Assembly (NCBI RefSeq): GCF_025961225.1
Contig: NZ_JAOQNG010000007.1
Span: 632,501 to 696,500 of the forward strand
Reading direction: 5' to 3'
DNA: 64,000 nucleotides
DNA from: Azospirillum canadense
GTDB lineage: Bacteria; Pseudomonadota; Alphaproteobacteria; Azospirillales; Azospirillaceae
The translations under genes and the position numbers were made by a program. Shown in pieces: positions 9,788 to 18,717 of this stretch (its first letter is position 1; each line of letters starts with the position of its first letter). The notes beneath the pieces were generated by a model. It was not told where the DNA came from, ran no database searches, and saw only the letters and a program-made list of their open reading frames with translations.

Positions 9788-10506
9788 GCCTTTCCCAAGT
9801 AGATGCTGCGAACCCGCTCGTCCGCGGAGACCTCCTTGAAGCTGCCCTGTGCAAACACCCGCCCGAGATGAAGCACGGTCACGGGCGCGCGCAGGTCGCG
9901 GATGAATTGGATGTCGTGCTCGATGATGACCGCCGACAGGCCCAACTCGCGGGACAGCCGGCGGATGAGCTCCGCCGTTGCGTGCGTTTCGGCTGCCGTC
10001 ATGCCGGCTGTCGGCTCGTCCAGCAACAGCAGGCTGGCGTCGTTGCCCAGCAGCAGCCCGACCTCAAGCCATTGCCGTTGGCCGTGCGAGAGGGACACAG
10101 CCCGGTATCCCGAAAACTCGGCAAGCCGGACCAGGTCGATCACCTGAGCAACGCGCTGATCGGTGTCGGCGGGTCGCTTTCGCGAGGCGAGCACCGCGAG
10201 TTCGACATTCTCCCAGACCGTCAGGTTGGGAAAGACGCTTGGTGTTTGGAACTTTCGGGAGATGCCGAGCCGGGCGCGCTTTTCCACCGACAGCCGCGTG
10301 ACGTCGTGGCCACCGAACTCGATGCGGCCCGCCGTCGGTTTCAGGTGCCCGGAAACCATGCTGATGAAGGTCGTCTTCCCGGCGCCGTTCGGGCCGATGA
10401 TGCTGGCGATGGCTCCCGCCGGCAGTTCGAAATCGACATCGGCGTTGGCGATCACGCCGCCGAAATGCTTGGACAATCCGCGAATGCGAAGCAGCGTTTC
10501 CGTCAT
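9784..10506 (-). CDS. livG: ABC transporter ATP-binding protein, LivG type
   Basis: A 240-residue ATPase starting MTETLLRIRGLSKHFGG. Walker A is GPNGAGKTTFI, the signature LSHGQRQWLEVGLLL and Walker B LLLDEPTAGMT. The start at 10504-10506 overlaps the livM stop by 4 bp; a longer open frame upstream has no coding character. The signature reads LSHGQ rather than LSGGQ, which is usual in the UrtD/amide-type subgroup and supports a urea- or amide-type rather than leucine-type substrate (inference). Confidence 0.9.
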   Translation of the reverse strand: MTETLLRIRGLSKHFGGVIANADVDFELPAGAIASIIGPNGAGKTTFISMVSGHLKPTAGRIEFGGHDVTRLSVEKRARLGISRKFQTPSVFPNLTVWENVELAVLASRKRPADTDQRVAQVIDLVRLAEFSGYRAVSLSHGQRQWLEVGLLLGNDASLLLLDEPTAGMTAAETHATAELIRRLSRELGLSAVIIEHDIQFIRDLRAPVTVLHLGRVFAQGSFKEVSADERVRSIYLGKA

Positions 10507-11507
10507 GGATGGCTCCGAAAGCGTCCGAGCAGCGACGGCAGCGCCGCCGCGACGCCGCCCCGGAAATAGGCGATGACCAGAATGAACAGGATACCGATGC
10601 AGAGCTGCCAATATTGCGGGGTGATGGAACTCAGCAGATTCGAGATGGACGACACGGTGATGCCACCGATCAGGGCCGCCAGCAGCGACGAACGCCCGGC
10701 GATCGCCACCCAAACCACGATCTCAGTGGAGAACTGGACACCACCGAGCGACGGCGAGACAAAACCGGAATGCATCCCGTACAGCGCGCCGGACAGGCTC
10801 GCCACCGCGCCCGACACTGCGAAGGCCAGCGTTTTGCACAGCGGAACGGAAACGCCGAGCGAGGTCATGCGCAATTCATTTTCCCGGATGCCGGCGAGAA
10901 GCTTGCCGAACCGGGAGCGGGTCAAGGCCCGCAGCACGGCGTAGGTGATCACCATGACCACCAGCACCGCGTAATAGGCGGGCGCATCTTCCGTCAGCGA
11001 GTAGGTCAGCGCCGATCCCAAGGTCAGGTCCATGCGCATCAGAAACAGCCCGTTCCAGCCGCCGGTCCATTGCGACTGGCTGACGGCGATCTGCTCCGCG
11101 ATGATGGACAGGGCCAACGTGACCAGCACGAAGTAGCTGTCCCGCACGCCGGCGCTGAACAGGAACCAGCCGACGAGGGCGGCGATGAGGGCGGCCGACA
11201 CGAGGGCGACCAACAGGCCGACGTAGGCCGGGTTGATGGCCAGCGGTTCCTTCATGACGATGCCCAGGGCGTAACCGCCCAGCGCAAAGAAGGCTGCCTG
11301 TCCGAAGCTGAGGATCCCGACGTTGCCCCACAGCAGGGCGAGCGACATCGCAAGCATGCCGTAGAGCATGTATTGGGGAAGGATGTAGACGACGTATCCG
11401 GAGGTGACAACCGGGATGGCCGTCAGAAGCAGGAAGAGAACAGCGGCGACGATTTCCTCTCCAAGGCGGCGGTTGCGCGCCCGCCCGTCTGCGACGGCCA
11501 TGCTCAT
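10503..11507 (-). CDS. livM: Branched-chain/amide-type ABC transporter permease, LivM type
   Basis: A 334-residue polytopic inner-membrane protein with about ten hydrophobic segments (for example LLFLLLTAIPVVTSGYVVYI, LLVALVSAALIAALVGWFLF). The family motif GFGQAAFFALGGYA appears as LSFGQAAFFALGGYALGI. It pairs with LivH to form the translocation pore and overlaps both neighbours by 4 bp. UrtC-like proteins have the same size and motif. Confidence 0.88.
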   Translation of the reverse strand: MSMAVADGRARNRRLGEEIVAAVLFLLLTAIPVVTSGYVVYILPQYMLYGMLAMSLALLWGNVGILSFGQAAFFALGGYALGIVMKEPLAINPAYVGLLVALVSAALIAALVGWFLFSAGVRDSYFVLVTLALSIIAEQIAVSQSQWTGGWNGLFLMRMDLTLGSALTYSLTEDAPAYYAVLVVMVITYAVLRALTRSRFGKLLAGIRENELRMTSLGVSVPLCKTLAFAVSGAVASLSGALYGMHSGFVSPSLGGVQFSTEIVVWVAIAGRSSLLAALIGGITVSSISNLLSSITPQYWQLCIGILFILVIAYFRGGVAAALPSLLGRFRSHP

Positions 11508-12364
11508 CGGCGGTCACTCCCCAGCAGGCCCGTGGGCCGGAATCTCAACAGGACGATGGCCAGCGCGAAAACGATCGTCTGGGCGACCACCTGGCTGCTG
11601 AACAGCGCGAACAGCGTCTCGGAACCACCGATGATGAAACTGCCCACGACGGTGCCGCCGAGGATCTGGCCAAGGCCGCCCAGCGTCACCACGAAGAAGG
11701 ACCGCACCAGGAAGACGTTGCCGATGTAGGGATCGATGCTCAGCATCGGGCTGATCAGGGCGCCGGCCAGCCCCGCCAATGCGGCCCCGAGCGTGAACAC
11801 TTGGCGGTAGAGCCGTTCGACGTTCAGCCCCAGCAGCGCCGCGGACTCCTGCTGTTGGACCAGCGCCCGTACGCGCAGACCGACGGAGGTGTGGAAGAGG
11901 AGCCCGGCCAACCCGAACAGCAGGACGATGGTGAAGAGCGACACCGCCAGCCTGTAGGCGGGGATTTGAATGTCCCCCATGCTCAGCGTGCCGGGCAGAG
12001 GGCTGGGAACGTTCCGGAAATCCGTGCCGAAGACGATCTTGATCAGCTCCGTGACGACCAGGAACATGCCCCAGGTCAGCAGCAGCGTCTCGAATGGCCG
12101 GTCATAGAAGTGCCGGATCAGCACGAGTTCCAGGATGAGACCGATCAACCCGACGCCCAGCGCCGACAGCACGACCGCGATCAGGAACGGCAAGCCGGCC
12201 TGGATCCCGGCCCAGGTGAAGTACGCGCCCAGGGTGAGAAACGCCCCGTGCCCCATGTTGACGACGCCAATTAGGCCGAAGACGACGGCCAGGCCGGTCG
12301 CCGCCAGCGCTAACACCAGCGTGATGAGCGTCGCGTCGATTAAGACGCCAGCAAACGACCCCAT
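11504..12364 (-). CDS. livH: Branched-chain/amide-type ABC transporter permease, LivH type
   Basis: A 286-residue polytopic permease starting MGSFAGVLIDATLITLVLAL. The start at 12362-12364 was chosen because AAGGAT lies about 7 bases upstream; an in-frame ATG 15 codons earlier lacks this. The LivH motif VVNMGHGAFLTLGAYF and the conserved loop GLRVRALVQQQESAALLGLN are present. It is the first membrane component after the binding-protein gene. Confidence 0.88.
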   Translation of the reverse strand: MGSFAGVLIDATLITLVLALAATGLAVVFGLIGVVNMGHGAFLTLGAYFTWAGIQAGLPFLIAVVLSALGVGLIGLILELVLIRHFYDRPFETLLLTWGMFLVVTELIKIVFGTDFRNVPSPLPGTLSMGDIQIPAYRLAVSLFTIVLLFGLAGLLFHTSVGLRVRALVQQQESAALLGLNVERLYRQVFTLGAALAGLAGALISPMLSIDPYIGNVFLVRSFFVVTLGGLGQILGGTVVGSFIIGGSETLFALFSSQVVAQTIVFALAIVLLRFRPTGLLGSDRR

Positions 12365-12433
12365 GAGCTTATCCTTGGCAAGCGGACGTGCGCGATGGCA
12401 CGTCCGCATGAGCGTGCCCTCGTCCGTCGCCCG

Positions 12434-13672
12434 CTACAGCGGCAACTTGCATTTGGCGGGCACCGGATCGACCGACGGCAAAGCCTGCACCTGCTGGAAC
12501 ATGTCGTTCACGCCGGTCCAGTTGTTGCGGACCTGCATGAGGTAAGACGGCAGCACGGCCTGATGGTCGTCGGCGCGCATGCGCACCGGCCCTTGCGGCG
12601 CCTGTTCAAACGTCAGGCCACCCAGCGCATCGCGCACCTTGGCCGTGTCCGTCGCCCCCGCCTTGGCGATGGCGAGCGCCAGCATATGGGCGGCGTTGTA
12701 CATGCCCACACCCACCGTGTTCACCAGGGCATCGGGTCCGTATTTCGCCCGGAATTTCTCCAGGAATGCCTTGTTGTTGGGCTGGTCGATGGTCATGAAG
12801 TAGTCGAAGCTGACGTAGGTTCCCGCGGAGACCTCCGGGCCGAGCCCCGAGGTCACAACCTCCTCGTCGTCCACCGTCCACAAGGCGATGTCCTTGTTCA
12901 TGCCGGCGGCGTGCATCTGGCGGCGGAAATTAACGGTGTCGCTGCCGGTCAGCGAGTGGAACACGACCTCCGCTTTGGCATTCCGGATATCCCGCAGCAC
13001 CGACTCGTATTGCGGCGTGTTGAAGGGGATGTAGACCTCGCCGACCACCTCGCCGCCGAGTTCCTTGAACTTCTCCTTGAACATCTTGTTGGTCTCCCGC
13101 GGCCACGCGTAGTCCGAGCCGATGAGGAAGAACCGCTTGCCGTGCTTCTTCATGATGTAATCGACATGGGGCCAGACCTGCTGGGACGGCTCCGGGCCGA
13201 ACATGAAGATGCCCTTGTTGCACACTCCGGGGTAGAACTCCTGGCTTTGCCCTTCGTACCAGGTCGGGTAGAGGAGAAGCTTACCGCTCTGCGCCACCAC
13301 CGGACCGGCGGCGTTGCGCTCGGCGCTGCTGAAGGTGCCGGCGAGGAAGTCGACACGCTCCTGGCGGATCAGCCGGTTGGCTTGCTCGACGACGATGCGC
13401 GGTTCGGTCTTGCTGTCGCCGACGACGATTTCGATCGGCCGTCCGAGGACACCGCCAGCCTTGTTGATCTCACCGACCGCAAGCTCGAAGCCTGAGTAAT
13501 GGGCCTTGCCATAGACGGTCCAAGCTCCGGTCAGGGGGGAAATAACGCCGACCTTGATCGGAGTGGCCGCCCAGGCCTTTGTGATGACGGAAGGAGCCGC
13601 CATGGCGGCGACCGCACCGGCCACTCCCTTCAACGCCGTCCGCCGAGACACTCTCCCGAACGTCTTCTCCAT
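12434..13672 (-). CDS. ABC transporter substrate-binding protein (amide/urea type, FmdD/UrtA-like)
   Basis: A 412-residue periplasmic binding protein. The N-terminus has a Tat signal (VSRRTALKGVAGAVAAMAAP, cleavage near AWA-ATP), so it is probably exported folded. The mature part has the PBP type-1 fold of the HAAT family: VGVISPLTGAWTVYGKAHYS, the NAAGPVVAQSGKLLLYPTWY region, and the UrtA/FmdD-like stretch FMFGPEPSQQVWPHVDYI. It is followed by livHMGF, which fits one uptake operon. The ligand is probably a small amide, urea or nitrile-derived compound; leucine-type substrates are less likely given the nitrilase and amidase in the same operon. Confidence 0.88.
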   Translation of the reverse strand: MEKTFGRVSRRTALKGVAGAVAAMAAPSVITKAWAATPIKVGVISPLTGAWTVYGKAHYSGFELAVGEINKAGGVLGRPIEIVVGDSKTEPRIVVEQANRLIRQERVDFLAGTFSSAERNAAGPVVAQSGKLLLYPTWYEGQSQEFYPGVCNKGIFMFGPEPSQQVWPHVDYIMKKHGKRFFLIGSDYAWPRETNKMFKEKFKELGGEVVGEVYIPFNTPQYESVLRDIRNAKAEVVFHSLTGSDTVNFRRQMHAAGMNKDIALWTVDDEEVVTSGLGPEVSAGTYVSFDYFMTIDQPNNKAFLEKFRAKYGPDALVNTVGVGMYNAAHMLALAIAKAGATDTAKVRDALGGLTFEQAPQGPVRMRADDHQAVLPSYLMQVRNNWTGVNDMFQQVQALPSVDPVPAKCKLPL

Positions 13673-13714
13673 AGTTTCCTCCCCTGGTCCGAGTGGATTT
13701 TTTTCAGAAGATTT

Positions 13715-14599
13715 TCAGTACCAGCCGCGCTGGACAGCGGAGCCGAGCATCTCGTCATAGACGTCGGTGCGCCGGTCGCGCAGGACCTGGTTGTATTCGT
13801 TCCAGTTCCGCTTGCGCCGGGCGTCGGCGAGGTTGACGTCGGCGTAGATGATCTGCTCGTCGGTGACGCTCGCCGGGCCGGCGATGGGCCATCCGGTGTA
13901 GCTCGCGATCAGGCTCTGCCCGATGAAGGGTTGGCCGCGTTCCGTACCGACGCGGTCGGCGGCGGCGATGAAGACCGAATTGGAGTGGGCCGCCCCCATC
14001 ACCAGGATGTTCGCCATGGCCTGGCGGCCTTCCTCTTGGCCGGGGATCGGCACCCAGTTGGTCGGGATGCAGACGATGTCAGCGCCCTGCAGCGCGCATA
14101 GCCGATAGCTTTCAGGGAACCATGCGTCATAGCAGATGAAGGTTCCGATGCGGCCGAGCGGCGTCTTGAAAACCGGGAACCCAAGATCGCCTGGTTCGAA
14201 GAACAGATTCTCTTCGTTCCAGAGATGGACCTTCCGGAAGGTCCCGATGTGCCCTGAGGGGCCGATCACGACCGACGAATTGTACAGAACCTCCCCATCA
14301 CGTTCGCAAATGCCGGCGACGATATAGAGATGGCGCCGGGCCGCCACATCGGCCCAAGCCTGATAGGTTTCGCCGCCTGGAACGGGCTCGGAAAGCGCAA
14401 ACGCTTCTTCACGCGTCTCGAAGACATAGCCCGAATTCGCCAGCTCCGGCAGCACGATCAAGGTTGCCCCGGCATCCGCCGCTTGGTTGACAAGCTCAAG
14501 GCTGTGCTGAATGTTCTCCGTTTTCTGGCCGACCCGCGGCTCCATCTGAATGCAAGCGACCCGCACCGTCGCCGCCTCTTTACCCTTTGCGTCCACCAT
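13715..14599 (-). CDS. Carbon-nitrogen hydrolase (nitrilase superfamily)
   Basis: A 294-residue enzyme with the Glu-Lys-Cys triad: Glu52 in VLPELANSGY, Lys123 in FRKVHLWNEE and Cys156 in FICYDAWFPE. It should hydrolyse a nitrile, amide or N-carbamoyl compound in the cytosol. It is the first gene of the operon, 42 bp upstream of the binding protein, and faces the divergent XRE-cupin gene. With the amidase at the other end it brackets the transporter genes, which suggests a path from imported compound to acid plus ammonia. The branch within the superfamily (amidase versus nitrilase) cannot be fixed. Confidence 0.88.
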   Translation of the reverse strand: MVDAKGKEAATVRVACIQMEPRVGQKTENIQHSLELVNQAADAGATLIVLPELANSGYVFETREEAFALSEPVPGGETYQAWADVAARRHLYIVAGICERDGEVLYNSSVVIGPSGHIGTFRKVHLWNEENLFFEPGDLGFPVFKTPLGRIGTFICYDAWFPESYRLCALQGADIVCIPTNWVPIPGQEEGRQAMANILVMGAAHSNSVFIAAADRVGTERGQPFIGQSLIASYTGWPIAGPASVTDEQIIYADVNLADARRKRNWNEYNQVLRDRRTDVYDEMLGSAVQRGWY

Positions 14600-14808
14600 C
14601 GCGTTTCATCCCCACGTGTCGAGGTGCTGCGCACCCAGGTCCGTTGACCTATTGATACGTATAGCGAACAATCAGTCAAGTCACTTGAAAGTGGTGCAAG
14701 GATGGTGCAAACCGGGGAAAGCGTGGCCGCGCATTGGGCCCGCCTCTTCGGCGGTTTGTGTTCAGGCTCGTGCAGCGGTATGGAAGGAGGCGAAGGAGCG
14801 TGCGCGCG
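14600..14808. promoter_or_regulatory. Divergent promoter region between amide operon and its regulator
   Basis: A 209-bp spacer between two divergent start codons. It contains the relatively AT-rich stretch around 14648-14672 (TTGATACGTATAGCGAACAA). It should hold both promoters and the operator of the XRE-cupin regulator. TACGTA near 14653 is a short palindrome. No site is proven. Confidence 0.45.
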
Positions 14809-15411
14809 ATGACGAAAAACGACTCTGTCGACGGCTTAGCCCCCTGCGCCATGGAACGTGATGACGTCGTGCTGAACATCGGAGCCCGCCTCAAAAGGGC
14901 GCGACTTGCCGGACGGATGCGGTTACGGGATGTGGCGGAAGCGGCCGGGTGCTCGGAGAGCATGCTGTCGAAGATCGAACGGGACAAGGCGAGACCGTCA
15001 TTACGGACGCTGCACCGACTGGCGACCTGCCTCGGCACGTCCATCGCCCAGTTGACGGCGGTCCCGGAGGAGCAGGAGGTTGTCGTGCAGCGGGTCGGCA
15101 CGCGGCCGGTTACCGTCTTGCGGAACTCCACTCGTCTTGAGCAGCTCATTCCGCCCTCGGACAAGCGGATGCTGGAGGGGAATATCCACGTGGTCGACCC
15201 CGGCGCGTCCAACGGCGGGGCGATCCAGCATGCCGGGGAGGAGGTTGGCTATATCCTGTCGGGCCAAATCGAATTGATCCTTGGCGAAATTGTGTACCAA
15301 CTTGGCCCCGGCGATTCCTTCTTCTTTCCGTCGGAAGTTCCCCACAGTTATCGTAATATCGGCACGGAGACGGCCCGGATACTCTGGATCAACACGCCAG
15401 TAACGTTTTAA
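14809..15411 (+). CDS. XRE-family transcriptional regulator with C-terminal cupin
   Basis: A 200-residue regulator. Residues about 22-80 are an HTH_3 domain (LKRARLAGRMRLRDVAEAAG, then SESMLSKIERDKARPSLRTL), and residues about 120-195 a cupin (GEEVGYILSGQIELILGE, FFFPSEVPHSYRNIG). Start 14809 is preceded by GGAGGCGAAGGAG; an ATG further upstream (14734) would add an arginine-rich segment without family similarity. It is divergent from the nitrilase-liv operon, so it probably controls it, with the cupin sensing the substrate or a breakdown product. Confidence 0.85.
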   Translation: MTKNDSVDGLAPCAMERDDVVLNIGARLKRARLAGRMRLRDVAEAAGCSESMLSKIERDKARPSLRTLHRLATCLGTSIAQLTAVPEEQEVVVQRVGTRPVTVLRNSTRLEQLIPPSDKRMLEGNIHVVDPGASNGGAIQHAGEEVGYILSGQIELILGEIVYQLGPGDSFFFPSEVPHSYRNIGTETARILWINTPVTF

Positions 15412-15480
15412 GAGGCGGTTTCCCGTGACTTTGGCGCGCAAATCGGCGTGAGGGCGGAGTCCACGGGCGGCCAGTGGTGA

Positions 15481-15981
15481 TCAGGCGACTTTGGAGGTGG
15501 CCGGCATGCCCAAGCGGGTCCTGATGTTCATGACCTTGCAGCCGACGGCGGCCTCGACCTTCTGGGCCGGCAGACTCCGAGCCCGGAGGCTGCGCCCGAT
15601 CAGTTGCTTATAGCGCATCATCGCCACCTCGCCCAAGGAGCGGCGGCCGTACTGCACCGCCCGCTGCCAGCCCAACCGACCACGCTCGGCGCTCATCTGG
15701 ATGTGGCGGTCGCGTTGGCTGGGGGCATTTTCGGTCGTGGCGCTCGGCACCGCGGTTGAGCGCGGCGGGATGATCCCCTGCGCGTCAGGACTGTGGGCGG
15801 CGACGGCGCGGTACACGGGCTCGCCGTCGTAAGCCCCGTCCGCCAGCACCGTGCCGATTGGGCGGGCGATCTGGTCGAGCAGTGGGCCGACCAGGGAAGC
15901 ATCGCCGTCCTGCGTGGTCGTCAGCGCGGACGCGAGGATCGCGCCGGCATCGGGATCGACCGCCAAGTGATCTCGTACCAA
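15481..15981 (-). pseudogene. IS5-family transposase, C-terminal fragment
   Basis: About 160 codons of the C-terminal half: DHLAVDPDAGAILASALTTT, DGAYDGEPVYRAVAAHSPDA, QRDRHIQMSAERGRLGWQRA and the ending RLGMPATSKVA. The N-terminal half is missing; similarity breaks near 15975, where unrelated DNA begins. It is the same subgroup as the double-frameshift copy at 18809-19783. No terminal repeat was identified. Confidence 0.85.
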
Positions 15982-16016
15982 CTGTCAACAGCTCCCGACC
16001 ACCCCAGCCTGGCACC

Positions 16017-16150
16017 GTGCTCGCCGCCGGCAAGGCCATGCCGCCGGAGGCGGCGGGCCTGAAGGCCCGGCCTAGCCGGTGTCTGCGCGCGGCGCCTTGG
16101 GGCAAGCCGGTCGGGACGAAGAGACGGTCGTCTTGCGGTCGAACCAAGAG
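16017..16150 (+). ncRNA. Solo copy of the structured IS110 right-end segment
   Basis: This stretch aligns on the same strand with 26593-26735, which lies downstream of an IS110-family transposase. Shared blocks include CGTGCTCGC, GCGCGCGGCG, GGTCGGGACGAAGAG and GGTCGAAC. A stem pairs 16027-16037 with 16069-16079 (one A-A mismatch) around a 31-base loop; the second copy has the same stem with two compensatory base-pair changes. The transposase gene next to it (16165-16860) points the opposite way, so this is probably the leftover end of another element. An RNA product is inferred only. Confidence 0.45.
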
Positions 16151-16164
16151 ACATGGAAGAGCGG

Positions 16165-16860
16165 TCATCCGCATGCCGCGACCCGTTGGCGGCGTCGGCT
16201 GCCTCGGATCGCCGCCGGCACGCTGAACCGAGCGGCGATGATCGGCCGGCCTTGGGCGACCGTGATCGGCTCGCCCTCCAGGCCACGCAGACCATAGGAT
16301 CGGCCGCTCCGGAGCACGCTCAGGATCCGGTTGACCAGACGGTTCGCCACCGCACACAACGCCTGGCGATGGTGATGGCCCTTGTGCACCATCAAGCGCC
16401 AGTAGACCTCGGCCAGTTGCGGATCGACCCGCCGGGCGGCGTCGGCCGCCAGATAAAGTGCCCACTTGATCCGGTCATGACCGCTCTTGGTCAACTTCTG
16501 CCCCGGTCGTTCGACCCCGCCCGAAGCGCTGCGTTTGGGAACCAAGCCGCAGAAGCCCCGCAGATGGCGTTCCCCCTGGAACCGCCCGGCATCCTGCACC
16601 AATCCCAAGATCACAGCGGCAAGCCGAGTTCCGAGGCCAGGGATCGAACGCAGCACATCGCTCGGGTGTAGGCGCGTGTACAGCGCTGCGATCCGCGCGT
16701 TCAGTTCCGCGATCTGCTCCTCGAGCAGCCGGATGTGCGCGATCTCCTGGCGCACTTCGAACTGCAGCGCTTCGAAATCGACGGCCCCGCCGTGCAGATC
16801 GACAGTCTCGCGCGCGGCCGGATCGTGCCCCGAGGCGTGGTGTCTGAGGGGGCCTCTGTG
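16165..16860 (-). pseudogene. IS110-family transposase, C-terminal part
   Basis: An open frame covering the coiled-coil and C-terminal (Transposase_20) part: RLLEEQIAELNARIAALYTR, RSIPGLGTRLAAVILGLV, RHLRGFCGLVPKRSASGG and KSGHDRIKWALYLAADAAR. The N-terminal DEDD RuvC-like domain is absent. The frame is cut on its 5' side by the IS256 element, whose left inverted repeat starts at 16858. It is inactive. Confidence 0.85.
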
Positions 16861-18143
16861 CTCTTCGGCGGGTTGAGGCCGCCGGTCTACTCCGCTGCGA
16901 TGGACAGCGGATCAGGGGTGTGAGGGTGGCACAGCTCGGCCAGGCTTTCCATGGTCATGTAGCGCCGGGCCACCGCCCATTCATCATGCTGCTCCAGCAG
17001 CAAGGCGCCGACGAGGCGCACAACCGCCCCTTCGCCAGGGAAGATGCCGACGACGTTGGTGCGCCGCTTGATCTCGCCATTCAGCCGCTCCAGAGGATTC
17101 GTGCTGTGCAATTTGGTGCGCAGGTCCTTGGGGTACTTCATGTAGGCCAGCACGTCGAACTCCGCCTCGTCCATCAGCGCCGCCAGCTTGGAAAAGCGCG
17201 GCCGCAGGCTGTCGGCCACCCGGCGCCACTGCTCATGCGCCGCCTCAGCGGTCTCCTGGGCAAAGGCGGTGCGAATGGTGGCCGCGACCATCGTCTGGTG
17301 CGCCTTGCCGACGCAGGCGAGGAGATTCCTCATGCAATGAACACGACAGCGTTGAAGTGTGGCGCCCAGCACCTTGGAAGCGGCGGCCTTCAGCCCGAGA
17401 TGCGCATCGGCGATCACCAGCTTTACGCCGCGTAGGCCCCGGCGGGTGAGGGTGCGCAGGAAATCGGTCCAGAAGGTCTCGGCTTCCGACAGCCCGAGGC
17501 CGAGCCCCAGCACCTCGCGCCGGCCATCGCTGTTGACGCCGATGGCCAGTATGGCGGCGAGCGAGACGATGCGGCCGTCCTGGCGCACTTTCACGTAGGT
17601 CGCATCCAGCCACACAAAGGGCCAGTCGCCTTCCAGCGGCCGGTTCAGGAACGCCTGCACGCGCTCGTCGATGTCCTGGCACAGGCGGCTGACCTGGCTC
17701 TTGGAGATGCCGGTCATGCCCATCGCCTTGACCAGATCATCGACGTTGCGCGTCGAGATGCCCTGCACGTAGGCCTCCTGAATCACCGCGATTAGCGCCT
17801 TCTCCGCGGTGCGGCGCGGCTCCAGGAAGGCCGGGAAGTAGGAGCCGCGCCGCAGCTTGGGGATGCGCAGGTCGATGGCCCCGGCGCGCGTCTCCCAGGT
17901 CCGCTCCCGGTAGCCGTTGCGCTTGGTCTGGCGGTCCTCGCTGCGTTCGCCATACCCGGCGCCGCACAGGCTCTCCACCTCCAGCTCCATCAGGCGCTGG
18001 GCGGCGAAGCCGACCATCTCGCGCAGAAAGTCGGCATCGGCGCTCTTCCCAATCAGCTCCTGAAGAGCGATCCTGTCCTCGGTCATCGTGGTCTCCGTCT
18101 TGGTTGATGGTCGTTAAGCAACCTCAACTTAGCCGAAGAACAC
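16858..18143 (-). mobile_element. IS256-family insertion sequence
   Basis: A 1.29-kb element with one intact transposase gene. Terminal inverted repeats are visible at 16858-16878 and 18122-18143 (outer part GTG-C/T-TCTTCGGC, inner part TTGAGG). The flanking 8-9 bases do not match, so no target duplication is seen; this suggests deletion or recombination next to the element after insertion. Confidence 0.85.
16887..18086 (-). CDS. IS256-family (mutator-type) transposase
   Basis: A 399-residue DDE transposase of normal family length and apparently intact. Typical segments: CGAGYGERSEDRQTKRNGYR, the first Asp in FVWLDATYVKVRQDG, the second in VIADAHLGLKAAASKVL, the CRVHCMRNLL motif, and the C-terminal Glu region STNPLERLNGEIKRRTNVVG. 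It is the only complete transposase between 15 and 25 kb, so the element may still be mobile. Confidence 0.93.
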   Translation of the reverse strand: MTEDRIALQELIGKSADADFLREMVGFAAQRLMELEVESLCGAGYGERSEDRQTKRNGYRERTWETRAGAIDLRIPKLRRGSYFPAFLEPRRTAEKALIAVIQEAYVQGISTRNVDDLVKAMGMTGISKSQVSRLCQDIDERVQAFLNRPLEGDWPFVWLDATYVKVRQDGRIVSLAAILAIGVNSDGRREVLGLGLGLSEAETFWTDFLRTLTRRGLRGVKLVIADAHLGLKAAASKVLGATLQRCRVHCMRNLLACVGKAHQTMVAATIRTAFAQETAEAAHEQWRRVADSLRPRFSKLAALMDEAEFDVLAYMKYPKDLRTKLHSTNPLERLNGEIKRRTNVVGIFPGEGAVVRLVGALLLEQHDEWAVARRYMTMESLAELCHPHTPDPLSIAAE

Positions 18144-18261
18144 GGTGACCGCCGCTCCCGAACGGCCGGCCCGCCTGCGCCAGCTATGGGGGAGCGCTCC
18201 GGCGGGCCAGCCTCACGCCTCAGACACCACGCGGTGGGACGCGATCGACATCTCGCCGTTT

Positions 18262-18369
18262 GTCAAAAGATTACGAGCGCCTTCCAGAGTCGGAGGAGAC
18301 ATTCATTTACATGGCGATGAGCCACATTCTCGTGAAGCGACTCGCGCATCCGCCATCGCATTTGCACTG
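18262..18369 (+). pseudogene. IS5-family transposase, C-terminal scrap
   Basis: Reads YERLPESEETFIYMAMSHIL then VKRLAHPP and a stop. This matches the usual C-terminal end of another IS5 subgroup (YERLP-ETFIY-AM-LM-RRLA). Only about 35 codons remain, without start or inverted repeats. Confidence 0.6.
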
Positions 18370-18424
18370 ATTTTCCTCGAGCTTCTTCTCAACAGCCTCT
18401 TACATCACGCACCGTTGCCCAAGC

Positions 18425-18706
18425 GTGCCGAATCTGTCCGGAGATCCGCAGCGGGTCGCTTGGCGGGTGGTCGATGAACACGTGCCAACGCGTCTGCCGC
18501 GCGGCGTGTATCGGTTCCAGGTGATGGCTCTGCCTGGCGCAGCGGGGCCCGCTCAGCGGCTCGAAGCCACCGGCGATCACGAGACCATCCGGAGCAACGC
18601 CGCGGCGGTCATCGCCGAGGCCATGCGCCGGTTTGGCGAAGTGAGCCTGCTTGATCTCCAGCTCAGCCGGGTGGTGCCGTACGCCACCGCCGCGCGGCCG
18701 TTTTGA
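18425..18706 (+). CDS. Hypothetical protein, 93 residues
   Basis: Unrecognised. The protein (MPNLSGDPQRVAWRVVDEHV at the start, LLDLQLSRVVPYATAARPF at the end) has no signal or membrane segment, and no convincing ribosome-binding site was found. It is squeezed between an IS5 scrap and an IS5 pseudogene. It could be the 3' part of a host gene interrupted by mobile elements. Confidence 0.3.
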   Translation: MPNLSGDPQRVAWRVVDEHVPTRLPRGVYRFQVMALPGAAGPAQRLEATGDHETIRSNAAAVIAEAMRRFGEVSLLDLQLSRVVPYATAARPF

Positions 18707-18717
18707 GGAGTCATGTT

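Noticed and set aside
16858-18143. Target-site duplication for the IS256 element
   Set aside because: The 8-9 bases outside the two inverted repeats do not match, so none is claimed.
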